This document shows positions 16,683-24,080 of a stretch of DNA of 64,000 nt, one piece after another (the first letter of the stretch is position 1; each line of letters begins with the position of its first letter). The translations under genes were made by a program, and so were the position numbers. The stretch is from Opacimonas sp002292215 (GTDB taxonomy: Bacteria > Pseudomonadota > Gammaproteobacteria > Enterobacterales > Alteromonadaceae), in contig OX044360.1 of assembly GCA_943846745.1 (NCBI GenBank), positions 2,542,001-2,606,000 on the forward strand, in the 5' to 3' direction. The notes under the pieces were generated by a model. It was not told where the DNA came from. It searched no databases and saw only the letters and a program-made list of their open reading frames with translations.

Positions 16683-17819
16683 TTAGGACAAACGCCCCAA
16701 GAAATCTTCATAGGTAAACTCTCTAATCAGATCAAACTTGCCGTCTTGACGTAAGATCCCAATAGCAGGATGCTGTACTCCATTAAAGAATGAGGTTTTA
16801 ACCATGGTGTAATGCATCATATCTTCAAATACAATGCGTTGACCTACTTCAAGTGGCTCTGCAAAACTGTACTCAGGTAACACATCACCGGCTAGGCAAG
16901 AGTTGCCACCTAAACGATAGGTAAACGCCAGTTCATCTGCTTCTTGCGCATCTTTGATACTTGGACGATAGGGCATCTCAAGGACATCTGGCATGTGCGC
17001 GGTGACGGATATATCGAGGATGGCGATCGGGCCGTTGTTTTCGACAATATCAACGATTTCTGCGATTAACGGACCAGTTTGCCATGCAACAGCAGAACCG
17101 GGCTCTAAGATAACATGTAGATGAGGGTACTTAGCTTTGAAATTATTAAGGACACGGACTAGATGCTCGATATTATAGCCGTGTTTTGTCATTAAATGGC
17201 CACCGCCAAGGTTAAGCCATTTCAGCTTCGGGAAATAACTAGAAAATTGCGTTTCGATGGCATTGAGCATGCGCTCGGTTGCATAGGAGTCGCACTCGCA
17301 CAATGCATGAATATGGAAGCCTTCAACATCCCTTAAGTCTTGACCTTTTAATTGTGCTGCGGTAATACCTAAACGTGAACCCGGTGCACAAGGATCGTAT
17401 AAGGGCGTATCGGCTTCTTGATGCTCAGGGTTAACACGCAATCCCATGCTGACATTTGCTTGAGCACAAACGTCTTTGTGCAGTAAAAACTGCGCGACAC
17501 TGTTAAATGAAATGTGATCCACTTCTTGGACTATTTCTGGCATTTCAGCAGCTTTAAACGCAGGGGAAAATGCATGAACTTGTTTGCCAATGCGTTTAGC
17601 TAACTTAGCTTCCCATAAGGCACTGGCAGTTCCGCCTTGTAAGTACTTACTTACTAAATCGAAACATGACCACATTGAAAAGCCTTTTAAGGCTAAAATA
17701 ATATCTACACCCGTCGCGTTTTGCACGTCTTGCATGAGCTTGAGGTTAGCAATTAACTTTGCTTCTTCAAGCACATAACAAGGGCTTGGGATCGCAGGAT
17801 TGTTGGTCCAATGTGGCAT
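16683..17819 (-). CDS. nspC: Carboxynorspermidine decarboxylase
   Basis: The 378-residue PLP enzyme belongs to the alanine-racemase-fold decarboxylases. The PLP lysine is Lys45 in LALKGFSMW; HALCECDS (about residue 172-179) is typical of NspC, and a GGGH phosphate-binding segment is present. It decarboxylates carboxynorspermidine or carboxyspermidine to norspermidine or spermidine, the alternative polyamine route known from Vibrio. The upstream partner enzyme is 24 bases away. The length equals that of the Vibrio protein within a residue or two. Confidence 0.95.
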   Translation of the reverse strand: MPHWTNNPAIPSPCYVLEEAKLIANLKLMQDVQNATGVDIILALKGFSMWSCFDLVSKYLQGGTASALWEAKLAKRIGKQVHAFSPAFKAAEMPEIVQEVDHISFNSVAQFLLHKDVCAQANVSMGLRVNPEHQEADTPLYDPCAPGSRLGITAAQLKGQDLRDVEGFHIHALCECDSYATERMLNAIETQFSSYFPKLKWLNLGGGHLMTKHGYNIEHLVRVLNNFKAKYPHLHVILEPGSAVAWQTGPLIAEIVDIVENNGPIAILDISVTAHMPDVLEMPYRPSIKDAQEADELAFTYRLGGNSCLAGDVLPEYSFAEPLEVGQRIVFEDMMHYTMVKTSFFNGVQHPAIGILRQDGKFDLIREFTYEDFLGRLS

Positions 17820-17843
17820 GTTATCTATTTCCTTTTACCGGGT

Positions 17844-19046
17844 TTATTTGCTAAATGGGCTGCTGTCACATTCCATTACATGCCATGGTAAACCGTGCTC
17901 ATTCAACATTTTCATGAACGGGTCTGGGTCCATTTGCTCCATGTTGACGACGCCTGCTTGACGCCATGTGCCATTAAGCATTAATGCTGCGCCAATCATT
18001 GCAGGGACGCCGGTGGTATAAGATACCGCTTGAGAGCCGACTTCTTCATTACATACCGCATGTTCACAGTTATTGTAGATAAAGATGGTTTTTTCCTGAC
18101 CGTCTTTAATACCAGTAATATAAGTCCCAATACAGGTCATGCCCGTATAGCCTTCAGCCAGTGATCCTGGGTTAGGTAATACCGCTTTTAAGAACTCTAA
18201 TGGTGCAATTTGTTGACCATTAAAATCAATCGGTTCGATACTCGTCATGCCGATGCCTTCAAGTACCTTGAGGTGATTAAGGTAAGCATCACCAAACGTC
18301 ATCCAAAAACGCGCACGTTTAATGGTAGGGAAATGTTTGACGATAGACTCGAGCTCTTCGTGATACATCAAATAAGAAGCGCGAGTACCAATATTTTGGT
18401 AATGCAGATCTTCACGAACAGTTAATGGCTCAGTCTCTAACCATTCGCCATCTTGCCAATATCGACCACGTTGGGTGATTTCACGAATATTGATTTCTGG
18501 ATTAAAGTTCGTTGCAAAGGCTTGACCATGATCACCGCCATTACAATCAACGATATCTAAGGTATGGATCTCATCAAAATAGTGTTTAGCTGCATAGGCG
18601 GTATACACGTTAGTCACACCTGGATCAAAGCCACTGCCTAGTAGTGCCATTAAGCCTTTTTCGGCAAAGCGTTCTTGATAAGCCCACTGCCAAGAATATT
18701 CAAATTTAGCGACATCTTTGGGTTCATAGTTAGCCGTATCAAGATAATCGACATTACAGGCTAAGCATGCATCCATGATGGCAAGATCTTGATAAGGTAA
18801 CGCTAGGTTAACCACTAAATCTGGGTTGCAATCATTGATTACCGCTTCGACTTCATGAGCATGATCGGCATCAACGGCATAGACTTTTTTGACTCGGTCA
18901 ATACCGACTTCAGCTTGTAACGCTTCGCATTTGGAAACGGTACGTGACGCTAAATAAATTTCTGAAAACATTTCAGTTAAGCGAGCACATTTTTTGATAG
19001 TGACCGCAGCAACACCGCCGGCACCAATGATTAAAATTTTAGACAT
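17844..19046 (-). CDS. Carboxynorspermidine synthase (saccharopine-dehydrogenase family)
   Basis: The 400-residue protein starts with a Rossmann motif MSKILIIGAGGVAAV and runs through YLDTANYEP and GSGFDPGVTNVYTAYAA, typical of carboxynorspermidine dehydrogenase. It condenses aspartate semialdehyde with diaminopropane or putrescine and reduces the imine with NADPH; NspC completes the pathway. ATG 19046 is preceded by AAGGTGG at good spacing; an upstream start would add ten residues without support. The diaminobutyrate transaminase/decarboxylase that makes diaminopropane is not in this window. Confidence 0.93.
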   Translation of the reverse strand: MSKILIIGAGGVAAVTIKKCARLTEMFSEIYLASRTVSKCEALQAEVGIDRVKKVYAVDADHAHEVEAVINDCNPDLVVNLALPYQDLAIMDACLACNVDYLDTANYEPKDVAKFEYSWQWAYQERFAEKGLMALLGSGFDPGVTNVYTAYAAKHYFDEIHTLDIVDCNGGDHGQAFATNFNPEINIREITQRGRYWQDGEWLETEPLTVREDLHYQNIGTRASYLMYHEELESIVKHFPTIKRARFWMTFGDAYLNHLKVLEGIGMTSIEPIDFNGQQIAPLEFLKAVLPNPGSLAEGYTGMTCIGTYITGIKDGQEKTIFIYNNCEHAVCNEEVGSQAVSYTTGVPAMIGAALMLNGTWRQAGVVNMEQMDPDPFMKMLNEHGLPWHVMECDSSPFSK

Positions 19047-19115
19047 AGCAAGACCACCTTTGTTATTTTCGCGCATCCTATCAGAAGAATCTTAATTTAC
19101 CAATATACAATTTGC

Positions 19116-19625
19116 TTATGCTGCATGCATGGTAAATGCTGGCCCAATAGTAACGTGTCCTGGTAGATAGGTAACAGGAAAATAATATTGTTGGGAAGCA
19201 CCTGCATATAATGTCACATCTGCTACTATCACGTCAGTAAAAACCCGATGTTTTGCTTCAATAAATGCCATGTATAAGATTACTGAGTTAGCGTTTTGGA
19301 CATATTCAGTACGTTGAGCAACACGCTGCTCTAAACGTTCAATCATCCCAATACTCGCAGATACGTTAGTTGTGGAGCCTGCCGCTGAAGATGTTGAAGA
19401 TGATTCGTACAATGACTGGTCATCATGTTCTTGCATGTCATCGAGTTCGTTACACAATATAGCTTGAATATCGCCATTTAAATCGACGGCAGCCAGTGGG
19501 TAAAACGTATCGTTATTACGTATTAACGGTTCACAAACGGCAATACAAGTGTCAAGCATCGTTTTGACGCTATTGGGTAATGTTGAGTAGGAGATGGTCA
19601 AAGTGATATTCCGGCTAAAAATCAT
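19116..19625 (-). CDS. Uncharacterised 169-residue protein
   Basis: I do not recognise this protein. It has no signal peptide or membrane helix that I can see. An N-terminal half (about 1-70) with a hydrophobic/cysteine pattern around LDTCIAVCEPLI is joined by a Ser/Ala/Thr-rich low-complexity segment (about 75-95) to a C-terminal half with a short amphipathic helix (ERLEQRVAQRTEYV) and a beta-rich tail. It lies between the carboxynorspermidine genes and a PLP enzyme gene, all on the minus strand, with gaps of 40-70 bases. Codon use looks like that of its neighbours. It could be a lineage-specific cytoplasmic protein. Confidence 0.6.
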   Translation of the reverse strand: MIFSRNITLTISYSTLPNSVKTMLDTCIAVCEPLIRNNDTFYPLAAVDLNGDIQAILCNELDDMQEHDDQSLYESSSTSSAAGSTTNVSASIGMIERLEQRVAQRTEYVQNANSVILYMAFIEAKHRVFTDVIVADVTLYAGASQQYYFPVTYLPGHVTIGPAFTMHAA

Positions 19626-19665
19626 GCTATTTAAACGACTTTAGGTTAAAAATAGTTCATTAATA

Positions 19666-20685
19666 TTAGTCGCGCATCCCCTGCAAACCGCCGGTGTGAT
19701 AAATAATAATGTTGTCGTAATGATCAAGTTGCTGATTTTTCATTAGATCATGGACGGCGAAAAATGTTTTACCAGAATAAACGGGTTCAATAATAAAATT
19801 GTCGTCACTGAATGTTGTACAAAAATGCACTAGTTCTTTCGATGATTTGGCATATCCACCGGTGTGATAATCAAGATTAATTGACCATGATGGTCGAGGG
19901 TGCGTTGATGTACAAAGTAAATCCTTGGTTGATTGGACTAGATAATCATCAGACTCTTGAGAGTGAGCCTTGAGTACGGCAATGCCTAATATGTCCGTTT
20001 GGGTTAGTTGTCCACTTTGCTGTGCTTGAGTAATACCTTGTATGATACCGGCTAAGGTGGCTGCTGTGGCCACCGGGGTGATAATGAGATTGCGCTGGTG
20101 AGTCAACGTTTGATGTAGCTGCTGCGTGAGTTCTTGAACGCTTTGTGCAACCCCGCGTAACGCCATTATAGAGGCGCCGCCCTCAGGAATAATCAATGCA
20201 TCGGGGTACTGTGTTTGTAACGCATCGAGATAATCGCTGTCATGCCTGCGTTTGTAATTAATTTTGGTGCTCCAAATACATTCACCCTGCCATGAGGCGA
20301 TATCACGTAAGCATGGCGTTAAGCGTCCCGAATAATCACCGCGTATTATCGCATGAAAAGGAATACCCAACTTGTGACAGGTATACGCTAAGGCATGTAA
20401 ATGATTGGAATAACCGCCACCAAAGCTAATAATTCTCTGCGGTAAGCGCTCAGACTGTGTTAATGATCCGGCTAATTTACGCCATTTGTTACCTGAGATA
20501 ATAGGATGGATAAGATCATCGCGTTTGACCCACAACCTTGGTGAGGTCTCGTTATCATCTTGCGCTGAAACCTGCGCAAACGTAAATGACTGCAACGGGG
20601 AAGGCAGTTCAATGGACAATTGTTGGTGTATATTAAATAAAGACAAAGTGATCAAAGCATGGCTAAAGTGGGTAAATACTAACAT
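19666..20685 (-). CDS. ACC deaminase / D-cysteine desulfhydrase family PLP enzyme
   Basis: The 339-residue fold-type II PLP enzyme has the lysine in SGNKWRKL (Lys67), the FGGGYSNHLHALA binding loop and IIPEGG. These features are shared by 1-aminocyclopropane-1-carboxylate deaminase and D-cysteine desulfhydrase. Sequence alone does not settle which substrate is used; D-cysteine desulfhydrase (giving pyruvate, sulfide and ammonia) is common in gammaproteobacteria. The first about 20 residues look like a non-conserved extension, so the true start may be downstream. Confidence 0.82.
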   Translation of the reverse strand: MLVFTHFSHALITLSLFNIHQQLSIELPSPLQSFTFAQVSAQDDNETSPRLWVKRDDLIHPIISGNKWRKLAGSLTQSERLPQRIISFGGGYSNHLHALAYTCHKLGIPFHAIIRGDYSGRLTPCLRDIASWQGECIWSTKINYKRRHDSDYLDALQTQYPDALIIPEGGASIMALRGVAQSVQELTQQLHQTLTHQRNLIITPVATAATLAGIIQGITQAQQSGQLTQTDILGIAVLKAHSQESDDYLVQSTKDLLCTSTHPRPSWSINLDYHTGGYAKSSKELVHFCTTFSDDNFIIEPVYSGKTFFAVHDLMKNQQLDHYDNIIIYHTGGLQGMRD

Positions 20686-20718
20686 ACTCTTCTATAATTG
20701 ATACCAAGAGAAACCGTA

Positions 20719-21342
20719 ATGATTTGCAGACAACGACCAACGACAATCGCGATGAAATTAAAAGTGATTCTAATGCTTTCCTTAGCCACGTTTGGGGCTG
20801 TTTCTTTTATTGGTAGTGTCTCGCTAGCACACGCTCAAGCACAAGTTCAGGTATCGATGAGTTTAAATGATGCGGTTAGTATCCCTGCATTTGTCGAGAA
20901 GGATTTATCGGCGGCGCGAGTGGTTGGTCAAAGTCGACTGACGATGTTTTTTTTCAAAATTTATGATGCGACTTTGTATGCGCCTTTAGGTCAATTTGAT
21001 AAGAATAAACCGTTTGCGTTATCGCTGGCTTATTTACGCGATTTTGATGGCGCTGATATCGCAGAGCGATCAGTGGATGAAATGCAAGATCTGGGCTACA
21101 CCAATAATGAGCAGTTAACGCGATGGCTGGTACAGATGGAACAAGCGTTTCCGAATATTGCTAAAGGCGATGTGTTGACGGGGATGGTTGACGAACAGCA
21201 GCATACACAATTTTATTTTAACGGTGAGGCAACCTACAAGATTTCCGATCCGTTGTTCACGCAAGCGTTTTTTGCAATTTGGTTAGATGACAACACCTCA
21301 CAACCTAAAATGCTCAAACAATTATTAGGACAATCTAAATGA
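20719..21342 (+). CDS. Chalcone-isomerase-like exported protein
   Basis: The 207-residue protein has an N-terminal signal sequence ending near AHAQA and a chalcone-isomerase-like domain (ARVVGQSRLTMFFFKIYDATLYAP, ALSLAYLRDFDGADIAERSVDEM). Bacterial members are periplasmic proteins of unknown function, not flavonoid enzymes. I chose ATG 20719, which follows AAGAG; Met12 of this form is an alternative without a ribosome binding site. It overlaps the next gene by ATGA, and this pair often occurs together. Confidence 0.82.
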   Translation: MICRQRPTTIAMKLKVILMLSLATFGAVSFIGSVSLAHAQAQVQVSMSLNDAVSIPAFVEKDLSAARVVGQSRLTMFFFKIYDATLYAPLGQFDKNKPFALSLAYLRDFDGADIAERSVDEMQDLGYTNNEQLTRWLVQMEQAFPNIAKGDVLTGMVDEQQHTQFYFNGEATYKISDPLFTQAFFAIWLDDNTSQPKMLKQLLGQSK

Positions 21343-21902
21343 GTATAACGATGATTCACAGACTAACTGTAAAGATAACCTTTCTATTTATGATGGCTTT
21401 AATGGTGAGCGGGTGCTCACTAACTATTGATGGTAAAGACTACCAAGAACAAGCGCCGACGTTTAACTTAGTCGAGTTTTTTGATGGTAAAGTTACCGCA
21501 TGGGGGATCGTACAAAATCGCTCTGGGGAAGTAGTTCAACGATTTATTGTCAACATTGATGGCAGTGTGCAAGGTGATGAATTAGTGTTGGATGAAACTT
21601 TTCAATACATCATTGGAGAGGGAGTCACTGAACGAGTGTGGCGTTTACAAACGAATATCGATGGCACATTCACCGGAACGGCTGGTGATATCGCGGGCTT
21701 AGCGACTGGTACTGCTCATGGTAATGCGTTTAATTTTATCTATGAAATGGACTTGGCCGTTGACGGGTCGACCTATCGTGTGGCGTTTGATGATTGGTTT
21801 TTTGCAATTGACGAGACCACATTGATGAATCGCTCTTATATCAAAAAGTTTGGTTTGGTGATGGCTGAAGTGACAATCTTTATGCAACGTCAAGGGAAGT
21901 AA
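21339..21902 (+). CDS. DUF3833 lipoprotein
   Basis: The 187-residue protein has a lipoprotein signal with lipobox VSGC (Cys26) and then the DUF3833 pattern FNLVEFFDGKVTAWGIVQNRSGEV and DDWFFAIDE. Its function is unknown. The ATGA overlap with the chalcone-isomerase-like gene indicates a two-gene operon acting in the envelope. It converges on aceK with 22 bases between the stops. Confidence 0.88.
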   Translation: MSITMIHRLTVKITFLFMMALMVSGCSLTIDGKDYQEQAPTFNLVEFFDGKVTAWGIVQNRSGEVVQRFIVNIDGSVQGDELVLDETFQYIIGEGVTERVWRLQTNIDGTFTGTAGDIAGLATGTAHGNAFNFIYEMDLAVDGSTYRVAFDDWFFAIDETTLMNRSYIKKFGLVMAEVTIFMQRQGK

Positions 21903-21924
21903 GTGACTGAATTAGACGCTTTGT

Positions 21925-23658
21925 TTATAACGTCAAATAATCGTATTTTTTTTCTGGATGATAAAAGAAGCTCTTCTTAGGATTGTAGGGGGTAAAGTTA
22001 AGATACTTTCCCTCTTTACACATCCGTTGGATTTTTTGCCAATATTCAGGCGTCATCAAGTCACCATGCAATTCTTTTAGTAAATCTTTTAGGTGTTTTT
22101 TGCCGACAATAAAATGTTCAAATTGCTCAGGAAAAACATCATTAGGACCTACTGATAAGGTGTCAACCGCAAAGGGATCGTCGTTTTTTGGCATTTTTCT
22201 AAAATTACGCTCATTCATAAAACAAATTTCATCATAATCATAAAATATCACCCGACCATGTTTGGTGATCCCAAAGTTTTTGTGCAGCATGTCACCTGGG
22301 AAAATATTTGCCAAGGCGATTTGTTTAATACATAAACCGAGTTCATCAATCGCGTTACGTATTTTGTCTGGATCCGTTTCTTCGTTAAGATAAATATTCA
22401 ACGGTGTCATTCTACGCTCAATATACAAATGATTAATAATCAATTTATCACCGTTAATCGTCAAGCTACTAGCACAGGTGTCTTGAAGGTAGGCTAATAA
22501 TTCAGGATCAAAACGGGCTAAATCAAACGTAAAATTCATATATTCGTGGGTATCGGCCATGCGCCCAATACGATCGGAGGTTTTGACTAGGTTGTAGCGA
22601 TTTTTGACAAAGTCGCGGGTGATCTTTTTACTTTCGGCAAACTCATCTTTGATGACTTTAAATACAATGCCATAACTGGGCAAATGAAACACTGCCATAA
22701 CCAGACCTTTGATACCCGGTGCTAATTCAAAGTTATCCTTTGATGCGGCCACATGAGCGATATAATTGCGATAAAACTCGGTTTTACCGTGTTTGTAAAA
22801 GCCCAATGACATGTATAGCTCAAATTGTTTTTTGTTGGGCAGCAGTTCTTGTAAAAAAGCAACTAACTCAGCAGGGTATTGGGTATCAGCCATAAAATAC
22901 GAACGAGCAAAGCCAAAAATAATACTCAGGTCTTTGCGGTCAGTCAGCAAGGCGTCTACAAATATCTCATGGAAACGGTTGATCCTTAGTGCAATAACAA
23001 ATGGGATCGTTTCATCGGGCATACAGATGCGCCCAATTAAGTATGCTGCTTTTCCGCGATAAAATACTGGCTTGAGCATTTCAACCGTATGGACACTGGT
23101 TAACTGTTCAGGGGTCAAAAGTTGACGTAAACCGTGATCTAAATTACCCAAATCACGGGGTAAATCAGCCAGCGGCGTGTTGAATCGATATACAGTGAAT
23201 ATTTCTTCAAACATGTGCCTTACTGTGCCGGTGGTATCAAATGCATTAATGACATGTAAACGATCTGGGCCAGGTAAATAGCAACGTGTTGAGTTGACGT
23301 ACATCATACTGTCGTCAATTTTTCCGTGTTGAAAGATCCGGCAAATGACCGAGTTATAGAATGTTTCTGCTAGTTCGAACTGCGGGTGCGTGGATAATAG
23401 CTGGTTGAACTCATGTTTGAGTGCGTGCCAAAATTGAGTCGGTTCTTGTGCTGGATTGAGCGCATTATAGAGTTCGGTCACCACATCGGATACACTTTGG
23501 TCATAGTGATTAATCCGATCTCGATTTGCTTGTTGAGATTCTGTCCATAGACGTTTCTCGAAACGTTCTTGCGCCCCGCGCGTGATCCGAGAATACCAGC
23601 GGTAGTTTTTATCAAAGCCACTCATTATTTGATAAGCGATTTTTTTAGCACGTTGCAT
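21925..23658 (-). CDS. aceK: Isocitrate dehydrogenase kinase/phosphatase
   Basis: The 577-residue protein matches AceK end to end (MQRAKKIAYQIMSGFDKNYRWYSRITRGAQERFE near the start; IKGLVMAVFHLPSYGIVFKVIKD at the nucleotide site; HKNFGI and FYDYDEICFM in the catalytic lobe). It phosphorylates and dephosphorylates isocitrate dehydrogenase to steer carbon into the glyoxylate shunt. In E. coli it is third in aceBAK; here it stands alone, so aceA and aceB must lie elsewhere if the shunt operates. Confidence 0.96.
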   Translation of the reverse strand: MQRAKKIAYQIMSGFDKNYRWYSRITRGAQERFEKRLWTESQQANRDRINHYDQSVSDVVTELYNALNPAQEPTQFWHALKHEFNQLLSTHPQFELAETFYNSVICRIFQHGKIDDSMMYVNSTRCYLPGPDRLHVINAFDTTGTVRHMFEEIFTVYRFNTPLADLPRDLGNLDHGLRQLLTPEQLTSVHTVEMLKPVFYRGKAAYLIGRICMPDETIPFVIALRINRFHEIFVDALLTDRKDLSIIFGFARSYFMADTQYPAELVAFLQELLPNKKQFELYMSLGFYKHGKTEFYRNYIAHVAASKDNFELAPGIKGLVMAVFHLPSYGIVFKVIKDEFAESKKITRDFVKNRYNLVKTSDRIGRMADTHEYMNFTFDLARFDPELLAYLQDTCASSLTINGDKLIINHLYIERRMTPLNIYLNEETDPDKIRNAIDELGLCIKQIALANIFPGDMLHKNFGITKHGRVIFYDYDEICFMNERNFRKMPKNDDPFAVDTLSVGPNDVFPEQFEHFIVGKKHLKDLLKELHGDLMTPEYWQKIQRMCKEGKYLNFTPYNPKKSFFYHPEKKYDYLTL

Positions 23659-23847
23659 ACAGGTCCTTGTTAATGAATCCTAGCTTTATCATGCGTGGAA
23701 ATGAGATATAAGTGCAGATAGACATTAGTCTAGGACGTTGAAGCTGACACCAGGGCTTATTCAAGACTCCCGTCGCCTAAGTTTCGTTCGTTTTGCTTTG
23801 TTCAGCTCACCTTTGACAAACAAACACCCGACCAGTCATTTAGCAGT

Positions 23848-23871
23848 TGACATTTAGACGTCTATACGGCA
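23848..23871. promoter_or_regulatory. MetJ-like operator upstream of thrLABC
   Basis: Three adjacent 8-base units read TGACATTT-AGACGTCT-ATACGGCA. The centre matches the met box AGACGTCT at 8 of 8 positions and the flanks at 5 of 8 each. MetJ dimers bind tandem met boxes with SAM as co-repressor. The site overlaps a TTGACA (23847-23852) and lies 11 bases before the leader peptide start. A second TTGACA is at 23813-23818, but neither has a convincing -10 element. A separate TAGAC-ATTA-GTCTA dyad lies at 23719-23732. Confidence 0.55.
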
Positions 23872-23881
23872 AATTGAACAT

Positions 23882-23950
23882 ATGAATAAAACAAATAACA
23901 CTAACGACATGATTATTATGACCACCCTTCTCAGGGCGGACGTTGGTTAG
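23882..23950 (+). CDS. thrL: Candidate thr operon leader peptide
   Basis: This 22-codon frame contains four Thr codons, two Ile codons and three Met codons, with the block Met-Ile-Ile-Met-Thr-Thr in the middle. It ends 21 bases before a strong terminator that precedes thrA, which is the layout of ribosome-mediated attenuation. The control codons are sparser than in E. coli thrL, no clear ribosome binding site precedes the ATG, and I could only draw a weak antiterminator, so the call depends mainly on position and composition. Confidence 0.6.
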   Translation: MNKTNNTNDMIIMTTLLRADVG

Positions 23951-23971
23951 TGCATATTCACAAATCATCTG

Positions 23972-23998
23972 AAGCCCGCTAAATTAGCGGGCTTTTTT
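23972..23998 (+). terminator. thr attenuator terminator
   Basis: AAGCCCGCTA pairs perfectly with TAGCGGGCTT around a three-base loop, followed by T6. It lies between the leader peptide and thrA, so it would end transcription when threonyl/isoleucyl-tRNA is plentiful. Confidence 0.9.
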
Positions 23999-24080
23999 GT
24001 TTTCAGAGCAATATTTTTGGCGTATTTTTATACGTGGTTAATACGTATGTTACGTGTTAATACAGGAACTAGGAGTCCAT

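Noticed and set aside
19666..20685. Specific naming as ACC deaminase
   Set aside because: The motifs are shared with D-cysteine desulfhydrase and sequence reading alone cannot separate the two.
23813..23818. TTGACA as -35 of the thr promoter
   Set aside because: No acceptable -10 hexamer at 16-18 bases; it may still be used but I could not support it.
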